Positions 1 to 5,768 of a stretch of 5,768 nucleotides of DNA are shown here, piece after piece; position 1 is the stretch's first letter, and every line of letters begins with the position of its first letter. Location: positions 1-5,768 of the forward strand of contig CALDGT010000102.1 in NCBI GenBank assembly GCA_937942935.1, written 5' to 3'. Below the pieces are notes generated by a model. It worked only from the letters and a program-made list of their open reading frames with translations. It was not told the origin of the DNA and did no database searches. The DNA is from an uncultured Chloroflexota bacterium. GTDB taxonomy: Bacteria; Chloroflexota; Anaerolineae; Aggregatilineales; Phototrophicaceae. A program made the position numbers and the translations under genes.

Positions 1-527
1 CCGCCCGTATGGTTGAGATAATTTAGAGCTTCTTCGGCTTGTTCTTTGTTATCACATACCACGACACCCTTACCTGCCGCTAATCCATCTGCCTTGACCA
101 CTACAGGGTGTTGACAGGTTTGCAAATAGGCACGCGCAGATGCTTCATCAGAAAATTCGGCATAGGCGGCAGTAGGGATATTCTTTTTGACCATCAACCC
201 CTTCGCAAAGGCTTTAGATGATTCAATTTGTGCCGATGCTTGAATGGGACCAAATACACGCAACCCAATTTTTTTAAGCTCATCTGCTAAACCCAATGAT
301 AACGGCACTTCGGGACCAATAACCACAAGGTCAAAGCGGTGTTCGTCCGCAAATTTGACCAATGCAGTGATATCTTCTGGGGATATATCCACATTTTGTC
401 CAATTTGCGCTGTTCCCGCATTACCAGATGCAATCAAAATCTCGTCAACTTGTGGTGATTGGCGTAATGCCCATGTCAGGGCGTGTTCACGCCCTCCATT
501 GCCAACAATCAAAATTTTTGCGCTCAT
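1..527 (-). CDS. purD: Phosphoribosylamine-glycine ligase (GAR synthetase), 5' part; continues off the left edge
   Basis: PurD uses ATP to ligate glycine to phosphoribosylamine, the labile product of PurF encoded immediately upstream. Only the first 175 codons plus 2 nt are in the window, out of about 420 expected for the family. The visible part holds the N-domain and the beginning of the ATP-grasp domain. Motifs are ILIVGNGGREHAL (5-17), GNAGTA (35-40), VIGPEVPLSLGLADEL (69-84), FGPIQASAQIESSKAFAKG (92-110), IPTAAY (117-122) and VVVKADGLAAGKGVVV (142-157), the ATP-binding strand-loop. No frameshift or stop occurs. The ATG at 525-527 follows the purF TAA with no gap and in the same frame, so no longer start is possible. 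A G-rich ribosome site lies 8 nt upstream. Confidence 0.96.
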   Translation of the reverse strand, partial: MSAKILIVGNGGREHALTWALRQSPQVDEILIASGNAGTAQIGQNVDISPEDITALVKFADEHRFDLVVIGPEVPLSLGLADELKKIGLRVFGPIQASAQIESSKAFAKGLMVKKNIPTAAYAEFSDEASARAYLQTCQHPVVVKADGLAAGKGVVVCDNKEQAEEALNYLNHTG

Positions 528-2045
528 TTATTTCATCCGCCCCCATGCGCCCAAAATCGCCACACGCCCTTCTTCTTCTTCAAATAACCATGTGGGGATA
601 ACGACAGGATATTGCCCAGAAAAACAGGCATTACAATGCCCCGCCCCGCGTTCTTTCGCCCCTTCCATCACCGCCTTAGAGAGTCCTTCAATACTCAAAT
701 AAGCCAAACTATCTGCCCCGATTTGGTGGCAAATTTCTTCGGTGGTGTGATTATGTGCAATCAATTGTTTATAGGTCGCCATATCAATCCCCATAAAACA
801 GGGGTGACGGACAGGTGGTGATGATACACGCACATGCACCTCTTTTGCACCACCATCACGCAATAATTTCACCAACGGTCCCGATGTATTCCCACGCACA
901 ATCGAATCATCCACCAAAACAACCCGTTTACCCTCTAAATTTTGGGTCAATGGATTATATTTGAGATGTACACTATTTTTACGGAGTTGGTCATCGGGTT
1001 GGATGAATGTCCGCCCAATATACCGATTTTTGGTCAAGCCTTCGGTATATGGCAAGCCCGATTGTAAGGCATAGCCAATCGCCGCAGGTGTGGCAGAATC
1101 GGGAACACCCACCACAATATCGGCATCCACAGGCGATTCGATAGCCAATTGCCTACCAAGTCGTTGGCGCACATTATGGACAAATTGCCCCTCCATCTGA
1201 CTATCGGGACGCGCAAAATACACATACTCAAAAATGCACAATGAACGACGTGGCGATTCTTTGCCAATAATCGAATGCACCCCATTATCATCAATCCGCA
1301 CAATTTCGCCCGGTTCAATTTCGCGCACAAATTCCGCGCCAATAGTCGAAAGGGCGCATGATTCAGACGCTAATACATAGCCATCATCACCCAATTTTCC
1401 CAAACATAACGGACGCAATCCCAAACTATCACGCACCCCATAAATAGCATTGCGTGTCAAAATTGTGAGCGAATATGCCCCTTCTGCAAGTTGCATCATC
1501 GCTTTAATACGGTGTTGCCACAAATCTAAATAATCGCCATCAATATCCAAATAATCACCATCCAACCACGCATCAGGCGGGGCGGCGAGCATTTGTGTAA
1601 TCACTTCGCTATCAGTGGTAGATGATAATCCAACCCCGCGCTTGAGGAGCATCTGGCGCAAATTCAGCGTATTGGTCAAATTGCCATTATGCGCCACGCC
1701 CAGCGGACCATCTATGCTTTCGATAAGATAGGGGGATGTATTGCGTAACCCAACCCCGCCCGTTGTCGAATACCGATTATGCCCAATCGCAATATGTCCC
1801 TCTAATGGCTTGAGGTGTGATTCATCAAAAACCTGTGAGACCAAGCCCATGCCTTTATGGATATAAGCGACTTGCCCATCACTAGTAGCAATCCCCGCGC
1901 CTTCTTGTCCACGATGTTGTAGCGCATATAATGCGAAAAAGGTGAGCCGTGCCACATCCCGACTACGAGCATAAATGCCAAAAATGCCACATTCTTCTTT
2001 CGGCTTATCATCATCATACGGCATGATTAAATCTGGTTGTTGCAT
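528..2045 (-). CDS. purF: Amidophosphoribosyltransferase (glutamine PRPP amidotransferase)
   Basis: PurF (505 aa) makes 5-phosphoribosylamine from PRPP and glutamine, the committed and usually feedback-inhibited step. The N-terminal Ntn-hydrolase glutaminase domain has the nucleophile C19 in EECGIFGIY, HNRYSTTG (89-96), HNGNLTN (119-125) and STTDSE (142-147). C19 is preceded by 18 residues, so a propeptide must be removed, as in the B. subtilis enzyme. The C-terminal phosphoribosyltransferase domain has the PRPP loop LVDDSIVRGNTSG (377-389), with N386 where Thr is usual. C270, C406, C471 and C474 (LCIFEY, HPCFMGID, CNACFSG) match the four ligands of the B. subtilis-type [4Fe-4S] cluster. A duplicated DGDYLD(I/L) lies at 162-175. 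The first ATG is preferred: an in-frame TAA lies 18 nt before it (2064-2066) and AAAAGAGG lies upstream. M8 has no ribosome site. Confidence 0.97.
   Translation of the reverse strand: MQQPDLIMPYDDDKPKEECGIFGIYARSRDVARLTFFALYALQHRGQEGAGIATSDGQVAYIHKGMGLVSQVFDESHLKPLEGHIAIGHNRYSTTGGVGLRNTSPYLIESIDGPLGVAHNGNLTNTLNLRQMLLKRGVGLSSTTDSEVITQMLAAPPDAWLDGDYLDIDGDYLDLWQHRIKAMMQLAEGAYSLTILTRNAIYGVRDSLGLRPLCLGKLGDDGYVLASESCALSTIGAEFVREIEPGEIVRIDDNGVHSIIGKESPRRSLCIFEYVYFARPDSQMEGQFVHNVRQRLGRQLAIESPVDADIVVGVPDSATPAAIGYALQSGLPYTEGLTKNRYIGRTFIQPDDQLRKNSVHLKYNPLTQNLEGKRVVLVDDSIVRGNTSGPLVKLLRDGGAKEVHVRVSSPPVRHPCFMGIDMATYKQLIAHNHTTEEICHQIGADSLAYLSIEGLSKAVMEGAKERGAGHCNACFSGQYPVVIPTWLFEEEEGRVAILGAWGRMK
536..544 (-). 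promoter_or_regulatory. Ribosome binding site of purD, inside the purF 3' end
   Basis: GGGGGCGGA lies 8 nt before the purD ATG, within the codons for the last residues of PurF (Trp-Gly-Arg-Met-Lys-stop). It has the same 8-nt spacing and placement as the purC site. The match to AGGAGG is partial but strongly G-rich. Confidence 0.6.
1521..1562 (-). repeat. Two-copy 21-bp in-frame tandem repeat inside purF
   Basis: Copies at 1521-1541 and 1542-1562 match at 17 of 21 positions and share the core AAATAATC. They encode two consecutive copies of DGDYLD followed by I or L (PurF residues 162-175). The repeat sits in the glutaminase domain between the TTDSEV helix and the LAEGAYSLTIL strand, a region about 15 residues longer here than in remembered B. 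subtilis PurF. It is in frame and probably forms a surface loop. Confidence 0.85.
1992..2045 (-). other. Predicted PurF propeptide
   Basis: These 18 codons precede the catalytic Cys19 of PurF. In Ntn-type PurF the cysteine must become the N-terminal residue. When it is not residue 2, a short leader is removed, by autocatalysis in the B. subtilis enzyme (11 residues there). The leader here is acidic and polar (DDDKPKEE just before the cysteine) and ends in Glu-Glu. Starting at M8 instead would shorten it to 11 residues, the B. subtilis length, but that ATG lacks a ribosome site. Confidence 0.7.
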
Positions 2046-2107
2046 GTGTTTTTTGTGCCTCTTTTAGATAGATTAAACGATGGAAATATGTTTGCAGGTA
2101 TAATTTT
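2046..2107 (-). other. 62-nt purC-purF intergenic spacer
   Basis: This is the only true intergenic gap in the window. It is A+T rich on the coding strand and carries the purF ribosome site near its 3' end. I see no GC-rich hairpin followed by a T run and no good -35/-10 pair. It is large enough for a minor internal promoter or an RNA processing site, but the sequence does not demonstrate one. Confidence 0.6.
2058..2065 (-). promoter_or_regulatory. Ribosome binding site of purF
   Basis: AAAAGAGG on the minus strand lies 12 nt before the ATG at 2043-2045, a little farther than ideal. It supports the first ATG over the second (residue 8), which has no purine-rich upstream stretch. An in-frame TAA at 2064-2066 overlaps it and excludes a longer protein. 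Confidence 0.65.
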
Positions 2108-3076
2108 TTATCCCTGCGACCCTCCGAGATAGGCTTTCATGTTTTTCTGGATACGTTCTGCAATCGACATCTCCCCCATCACAAAATCGCGTCCTGTCAA
2201 TTGTTCATACGCTCGTATATACCGATGTGCCACCTGTGCGATGAAGTCACTCGGCATCACAGGCGGAACACCCTCGCCTTTATAACCCCGTTCTGCAAAC
2301 CATAAGCGCAAATATTCTTTGTCGAAATGCTCTGGCTGGTTGGGATTTTGGTCATAACTCGCTTTTATCCAATACCGACTCGAATCGGGTGTATGGATTT
2401 CATCTATCAATACCAATTCGCCATCAATCGTGCCAAATTCATATTTGGTATCCACTAAAATCAGCCCCGCTTTTTCAGCGAGTTGTTGCCCACGCGCAAA
2501 AATAGCGAGCGCAACCTGCTCAATTTGTCCCCACAATTTTGGCGGGACAATTTGTTTTTGGATGATTTCATCGCGGGTAAGGCGTTCATCATGTCCACCA
2601 TCCGCCGCTTTGGTAGTCGGTGTGATAACCGCATTCGGCAGGCGGTCATTTTTTTTCATCCCATCTGGCAAAGTGATTCCATATGGGGTGCGTTCTCCAT
2701 TGGCATACATCGTCCACATGGAGGTGCTGGTGACACCTGTCAAATATCCGCGCACAACCACCTCAATCGGAATCGGTTGGGCTTCTCTGGCAACCGTCAC
2801 ATTCACATCTGGCGATGCAATCACATGATTGGCGACAATATCACGGGTTTGCTCAAACCACCACAAACTCAGTTGATTCAACACCTGTCCTTTATAGGGG
2901 ATTAATCCCAAAACACGGTCAAATGCCGATACACGGTCAGTCGTGATGAGGATACGCTTATCCCCTATTGCATAACTATCACGCACTTTGCCACTGATTT
3001 TATCCCCTACGCCATCTAACATGATGCTATCCAGCGCGTGCGGGATGGCAGATAACAATTGGTCAATCGTCACCAT
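2108..3076 (-). CDS. purC: Phosphoribosylaminoimidazole-succinocarboxamide (SAICAR) synthase
   Basis: PurC (322 aa) joins CAIR and aspartate using ATP to form SAICAR, the substrate of PurB encoded just upstream. The length fits the long form (about 300 aa) rather than the roughly 240-aa B. subtilis type. Motifs in order are: GKVRDSY (29-35, nucleotide-binding region), TTDRVSAFD (45-53), PIEVVVRGYLTG (103-114, first family signature), TPTTKAADGGHDE (152-164), LVDTKYEFG (207-215, second family signature) and DEIHTPDSSRYW (225-236). The residue after YLTG is Val, where many homologues have Ser, and a TSTSMW segment follows. This looks like a subfamily trait rather than damage. The start is fixed by the purB TAA, which lies in frame directly before the ATG, and by an AAAGGGG ribosome site 8 nt upstream. 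Confidence 0.97.
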   Translation of the reverse strand: MVTIDQLLSAIPHALDSIMLDGVGDKISGKVRDSYAIGDKRILITTDRVSAFDRVLGLIPYKGQVLNQLSLWWFEQTRDIVANHVIASPDVNVTVAREAQPIPIEVVVRGYLTGVTSTSMWTMYANGERTPYGITLPDGMKKNDRLPNAVITPTTKAADGGHDERLTRDEIIQKQIVPPKLWGQIEQVALAIFARGQQLAEKAGLILVDTKYEFGTIDGELVLIDEIHTPDSSRYWIKASYDQNPNQPEHFDKEYLRLWFAERGYKGEGVPPVMPSDFIAQVAHRYIRAYEQLTGRDFVMGEMSIAERIQKNMKAYLGGSQG

Positions 3077-4489
3077 TTAATTATCCCCTTTAACCAAATT
3101 ATGGATATGTTGGGCTAATTTTTTGGCACGTTGCGGTGCTGTCCCAACATGCCCACTTGCATCCAATAAAGTCGGAATGTCATCTTGGGAGATAAATTGC
3201 AAAATCCGTTCATCTGCTATGAGCAAGTCTTTTAGCGGATTTTGTTCACCTTTGCGGATGGCATCCCACGCTTGTAAACTGCGCTCGCGGATGACCTCAT
3301 GCAATTCTTGGCGATTGCCACCACGTTTGACAGCTTCCATCAATAATCGTTCAGTAGCGGCAAAAACACCATAAATTTCGACATTTTTACGGATACCATA
3401 GTCATCTATCCGTAAATTTTTGAGGATTTTATGCGCCCGTCCCAAAATTTCATCAGTTGCCAAAAAGCCTTCTGCCAAAACCACCCGCCGATTAGCGGAA
3501 TCATCGAGTGTGCGTTCCAAAAGCGAATGTGCCGCATTATCCCAAGCAACACGGGGCAATGTCGCCACATATCGCGCCAAACTATCTATATTTTCGGCAT
3601 TAATGGGGTTACGTTTGAATGGCATCGCCGATGACCCGACTTGTTTCGCGCCAAATGGTTCTGCCCATTCGCCAAACGGAGGGGATTGTAATAAGCGCAC
3701 ATCAAATGCAAACCGATACAATGTCATGGCAATACTAGCAAGGCTATTCATCACTACCCAATCTTGACGACGTGGGTAAGTTTGGTGAGCAATCAGGAAT
3801 GACTGAATCCCCAACGATTGCATAATACTGGTTTCCATCTCATCAGATGATATGGGTGCATCATGCAATAATTCCGCATAAGAGGCGGCAGTCCCCACCG
3901 CCCCTTTGAACCCTTTGCCATATAAAGCACCATATGCCATCCTCAATTGCGCCAAATCTGCCAACAAATCTTGGGCATAATTAGCAAACCGATAGCCGAT
4001 GGTGGTCGGCTCGGCGGGTTGCAAGTGCGTGAATGCCATGCACACATGGTCGGCATATTGTTCAATTTTATCGGCAAACAGCGTTAATAACTGTTCCGTT
4101 TGTGCGATGATAAGTCTGAGCGCATCTTTTAGGCGCATCGCATCGGCATTATCTTCAATATCCATGCTGGTCGCGCCAAGATGAATAATTCCGCCCGCAT
4201 TGGGGCATTGTTCCGCAAAAACACGCAATTCTGCCATCAAATCGTGCTGAATTTCGGCTTCTATAGCATGTGCGCGGTCAATATCCACATCATCCTGATG
4301 AGCGCGGAGTTCATCTGCTTGTGCTTGTGTCACCAAACCCGCTTTGACTTGTGCTTGTGCCAACGCTACCCAAACCCGACGCCACAAACGACGTTTTTGG
4401 GCATCTGACCACAATTGGCGCATCGGTTTGCTCCCATAACGCCATGTGAAAGGGCTTAAAAATGTCTCATGCGAGAAAGATTCTGTCAT
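3077..4489 (-). CDS. purB: Adenylosuccinate lyase
   Basis: PurB (470 aa) eliminates fumarate from SAICAR to give AICAR and from adenylosuccinate to give AMP. It belongs to the fumarase/aspartase superfamily and acts as a cytosolic tetramer. Visible family features in order are: an N-terminal SPFTWRYGSKPM; H82 in the IQHDLMAEL segment; GATSMDIEDN (105-114); FTHLQPAEPTT (153-163), where H155 is the expected general acid/base; and the flexible signature loop GSSAMPFKRNP (285-295), where S287 is the expected catalytic serine. LERTLDDSANRR (324-335) and the C-terminal GTAPQRA follow. The FTHLQPA and LERTLDDSANRR wording is closer to animal ADSL than to the B. subtilis or E. coli enzymes. The ATG overlaps the purL stop by 4 nt. 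The upstream GGG at 4501-4503 is a weak ribosome site 11 nt away, so translational coupling is likely. Confidence 0.97.
   Translation of the reverse strand: MTESFSHETFLSPFTWRYGSKPMRQLWSDAQKRRLWRRVWVALAQAQVKAGLVTQAQADELRAHQDDVDIDRAHAIEAEIQHDLMAELRVFAEQCPNAGGIIHLGATSMDIEDNADAMRLKDALRLIIAQTEQLLTLFADKIEQYADHVCMAFTHLQPAEPTTIGYRFANYAQDLLADLAQLRMAYGALYGKGFKGAVGTAASYAELLHDAPISSDEMETSIMQSLGIQSFLIAHQTYPRRQDWVVMNSLASIAMTLYRFAFDVRLLQSPPFGEWAEPFGAKQVGSSAMPFKRNPINAENIDSLARYVATLPRVAWDNAAHSLLERTLDDSANRRVVLAEGFLATDEILGRAHKILKNLRIDDYGIRKNVEIYGVFAATERLLMEAVKRGGNRQELHEVIRERSLQAWDAIRKGEQNPLKDLLIADERILQFISQDDIPTLLDASGHVGTAPQRAKKLAQHIHNLVKGDN
3085..3091 (-). promoter_or_regulatory. Ribosome binding site of purC, inside the purB 3' end
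   Basis: AAAGGGG lies 8 nt before the purC ATG, within the last codons of purB (Lys-Gly-Asp-Asn-stop). Ribosomes finishing purB therefore pass over and clear the site, which fits coupled translation. Confidence 0.75.
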
Positions 4490-5768
4490 GCGTATTTAAT
4501 CCCATTCTCAAAAATGCGTAAACCCGTCATACCAATTTCATCCCGACCAAAACGCGGGTGTTGCCATGCAAAAATATGGTTTTCGGGGTGTGGCATCAAT
4601 CCAAACACATTACCTTGCGCGTTGCACAGTCCTGCAATATCGTGCATTGCGCCATTGGGATTATAAGGATATGAGGCAGGATTTCCATCTTTATCTACAT
4701 AAGTAAGCGTAGCAAGTCCTTCATCCCAAAGACGGGTTAAAACAGCCTCGTCGCGTGCCATCACCCGTCCCTCTCCATGTGCAATAGGCACATACATCAG
4801 GTCATTAATTCCTTGTGTAAACAAGCATTGACTATATGAATTAACTTTGAGGTAAACCCAACGACATTCAAATCGTCCTTGTTCGTTATAGGTTAGCGTG
4901 ACATCGCGTGGGTTGCTCGCATACGGCAAAATTCCTGCCTTAACCAATGTCTGAAAGCCATTGCAAATCCCCAATACCGGGCGACCTTCTGCCACAAATT
5001 GGTTCAGGTCATCACGGAAACGCTGGCGTAAATCTAATGCCCAAAGTACACCTGCGCCCAAATCGTCCCCATACGAGAAGCCACCGGGGATAATCAGCAT
5101 GTGATAATCCAGCATCTTTACATGACCCGCCATCACTTGGTTAATGTGAGCGATATATGGCTCACCCCCTGCCACCTCACACGCCAACATCGCATCTCTA
5201 TCGCGGTTTGTACCATTGGCATGGAGCAATAACACTTTGGGTTTATGTGTTTTGGCAGAAGCACCCCGCGCAAAGGTATGCGCCGATTTTTTCGGTTGTG
5301 ACATATCTTGTGACACAGAAATGGTTGGCACATCGCGCCAAGCACGCTCTAATGCCTCTACAGATACAACATGAGCAACATCATCTATCATGATGCGAAG
5401 GTCTGGTGCTTCTGTCACATTTCCCAATTCGCTCAAGGTGCAATCGGCAAAATGGTCTTCCACTTGTGAACGATATTCGGGCTTCACCTCTATGATAAAG
5501 CGTGTCAATGATTCGGCAAAAAGCATCCACGATTGAGCGATGGTAATCTTCGCGCCCAAACGCCCGCCGATACACATTTCTGCTAAAGCCACCGCCAAGC
5601 CACCTTCACTCAGGTCATGACATGATTCAATCCATCCATTTTGAATGGCAGTGTGTAATTTCCGCAAAATTTCGAGCGCATTCTGAGCCGGTTGTGGGGC
5701 TTTTCCGCCATGTTGACCATACAACAAAGCGTAATGACTGCCGCCAAATTCCTGCCATGTTTGACCAA
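4486..5768 (-). CDS. purL: Phosphoribosylformylglycinamidine synthase, PurL-PurQ fusion (3' part; 5' end off the right edge)
   Basis: This enzyme catalyses step 4 of purine synthesis: FGAR + Gln + ATP to FGAM. The open frame enters from the right edge, giving 426 visible codons and a TGA stop. Visible residues 1-145 are the C-terminal end of a small-type PurL: GQTWQEFGGSHY (1-12), the HDLSEGGLAVALAEM segment (50-64) and LFAESLTRF (82-90). A linker of about 30 residues (146-175) follows. A complete PurQ class I glutaminase domain (about 176-426) comes next, with GTNRDRD (185-191), PGGFSYGDDLGAG (227-239), the nucleophile C268 in GICNGFQ, HGEGR (330-334), and H393 and E395 in PHPEN. The catalytic triad is therefore intact. 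The PurQ motifs differ from those of the 1300-residue gammaproteobacterial PurL. A TTG codon at 5727 is internal, because the PurL motif continues upstream of it. The stop overlaps the purB start (ATGA). Whether a PurS-like part lies at the N-terminus cannot be seen. Confidence 0.95.
   Translation of the reverse strand, partial: GQTWQEFGGSHYALLYGQHGGKAPQPAQNALEILRKLHTAIQNGWIESCHDLSEGGLAVALAEMCIGGRLGAKITIAQSWMLFAESLTRFIIEVKPEYRSQVEDHFADCTLSELGNVTEAPDLRIMIDDVAHVVSVEALERAWRDVPTISVSQDMSQPKKSAHTFARGASAKTHKPKVLLLHANGTNRDRDAMLACEVAGGEPYIAHINQVMAGHVKMLDYHMLIIPGGFSYGDDLGAGVLWALDLRQRFRDDLNQFVAEGRPVLGICNGFQTLVKAGILPYASNPRDVTLTYNEQGRFECRWVYLKVNSYSQCLFTQGINDLMYVPIAHGEGRVMARDEAVLTRLWDEGLATLTYVDKDGNPASYPYNPNGAMHDIAGLCNAQGNVFGLMPHPENHIFAWQHPRFGRDEIGMTGLRIFENGIKYA
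4489..5241 (-). other. purQ: PurQ glutaminase domain within the PurL-PurQ fusion
   Basis: This is the stretch of the fusion that corresponds to a free-standing PurQ subunit, about 250 residues from KPKVLLLHANGTN to the C-terminal NGIKYA. It supplies ammonia from glutamine to the PurL synthetase domain. The Cys-His-Glu triad is C268, H393 and E395 in visible numbering. The usual PurQ opening, PG(T/S)NCDRD, reads ANGTNRDRD here. The only ATG that could give a separate PurQ is at linker residue 155, shortly before this domain. It has no visible Shine-Dalgarno sequence, so translation as one chain is the better reading. Confidence 0.9.

Noticed and set aside
244..702. 152-codon open frame on the plus strand
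   Set aside because: It lies antisense to purD and purF, crossing their junction. Both minus-strand genes have strong family motifs throughout, while this translation has low-complexity Ser/Pro/Thr content and no recognisable domain.
2022..2024. Second ATG (residue 8) as the purF start
   Set aside because: It would give an 11-residue propeptide like B. subtilis, but nothing resembling a ribosome site precedes it, whereas AAAAGAGG precedes the first ATG.
2046..2107. Internal promoter, terminator or purine riboswitch in the purC-purF gap
   Set aside because: The best -35/-10 candidates match only about half the consensus. The only inverted repeat is a 4-bp A/T stem, there is no terminator-like hairpin, and 62 nt is too short for an aptamer plus expression platform.
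2430..2905. Overlapping plus-strand open frames of 132 and 140 codons opposite purC
   Set aside because: They are antisense shadows of the conserved purC coding sequence, with no recognisable motif in either translation.
5302..5304. Internal ATG (linker residue 155) as an independent purQ start
   Set aside because: There is no Shine-Dalgarno sequence upstream and no stop between PurL and PurQ. A fusion is the simpler reading, although secondary internal initiation cannot be excluded.
5725..5727. TTG as the start codon of a 413-residue PurL-PurQ
   Set aside because: The same frame stays open to the right edge, and the 13 codons before it encode the conserved PurL segment GQTWQEFGGSHYA, so the gene starts outside the window.
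1..5768. A novel defence, mobile or otherwise undescribed system
   Set aside because: Every stretch of the window is explained by five recognisable purine biosynthesis genes. There are no transposase, integrase, direct-repeat array or unexplained gene signals.

Overview
The window is one strand of a de novo purine (IMP/AMP) biosynthesis operon. All five genes lie on the minus strand, so transcription runs right to left: purL-purQ fusion (3' part only, running off the right edge), purB, purC, purF, and purD (5' part only, running off the left edge). Coding density is close to total. Three of the four junctions are overlapping or abutting, and the only real spacer is 62 nt between purC and purF. 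No RNA gene, mobile element, CRISPR array, terminator or convincing promoter was seen. The operon promoter, and any purine-responsive leader, should lie upstream of purL, beyond the right edge.

Organism: a bacterium of moderate GC (mid-range by eye, not computed). Several protein details suggest Chloroflexota or a relative: a PurF with a short propeptide before Cys and four Fe-S cysteines, a PurQ domain with GTNRDRD and PGGFSYGDDLGAG, the long PurC with a TSxW segment, and an adenylosuccinate lyase resembling the animal ADSL branch. This is from remembered family features only. I hold it at roughly 50% and no search was run.

How the genes work together: PurF makes phosphoribosylamine from PRPP and glutamine (step 1). 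PurD ligates glycine to it (step 2). PurL-PurQ converts FGAR to FGAM using glutamine-derived ammonia (step 4). PurC makes SAICAR (step 7). PurB removes fumarate from SAICAR (step 8) and from adenylosuccinate on the AMP branch. Genes for steps 3, 5, 6, 9 and 10 (PurN/T, PurM, PurE/K, PurH) and a separate purS are not in the window.

This is mainly an ordinary housekeeping region, and I see no undescribed system. Points worth a second look are the C-terminal PurL-PurQ fusion, two junctions where TAA is followed directly by an in-frame ATG (purB/purC and purF/purD), a 21-bp in-frame tandem duplication in purF, an Asn in the PurF PRPP loop where Thr is usual, and the ADSL-like PurB.
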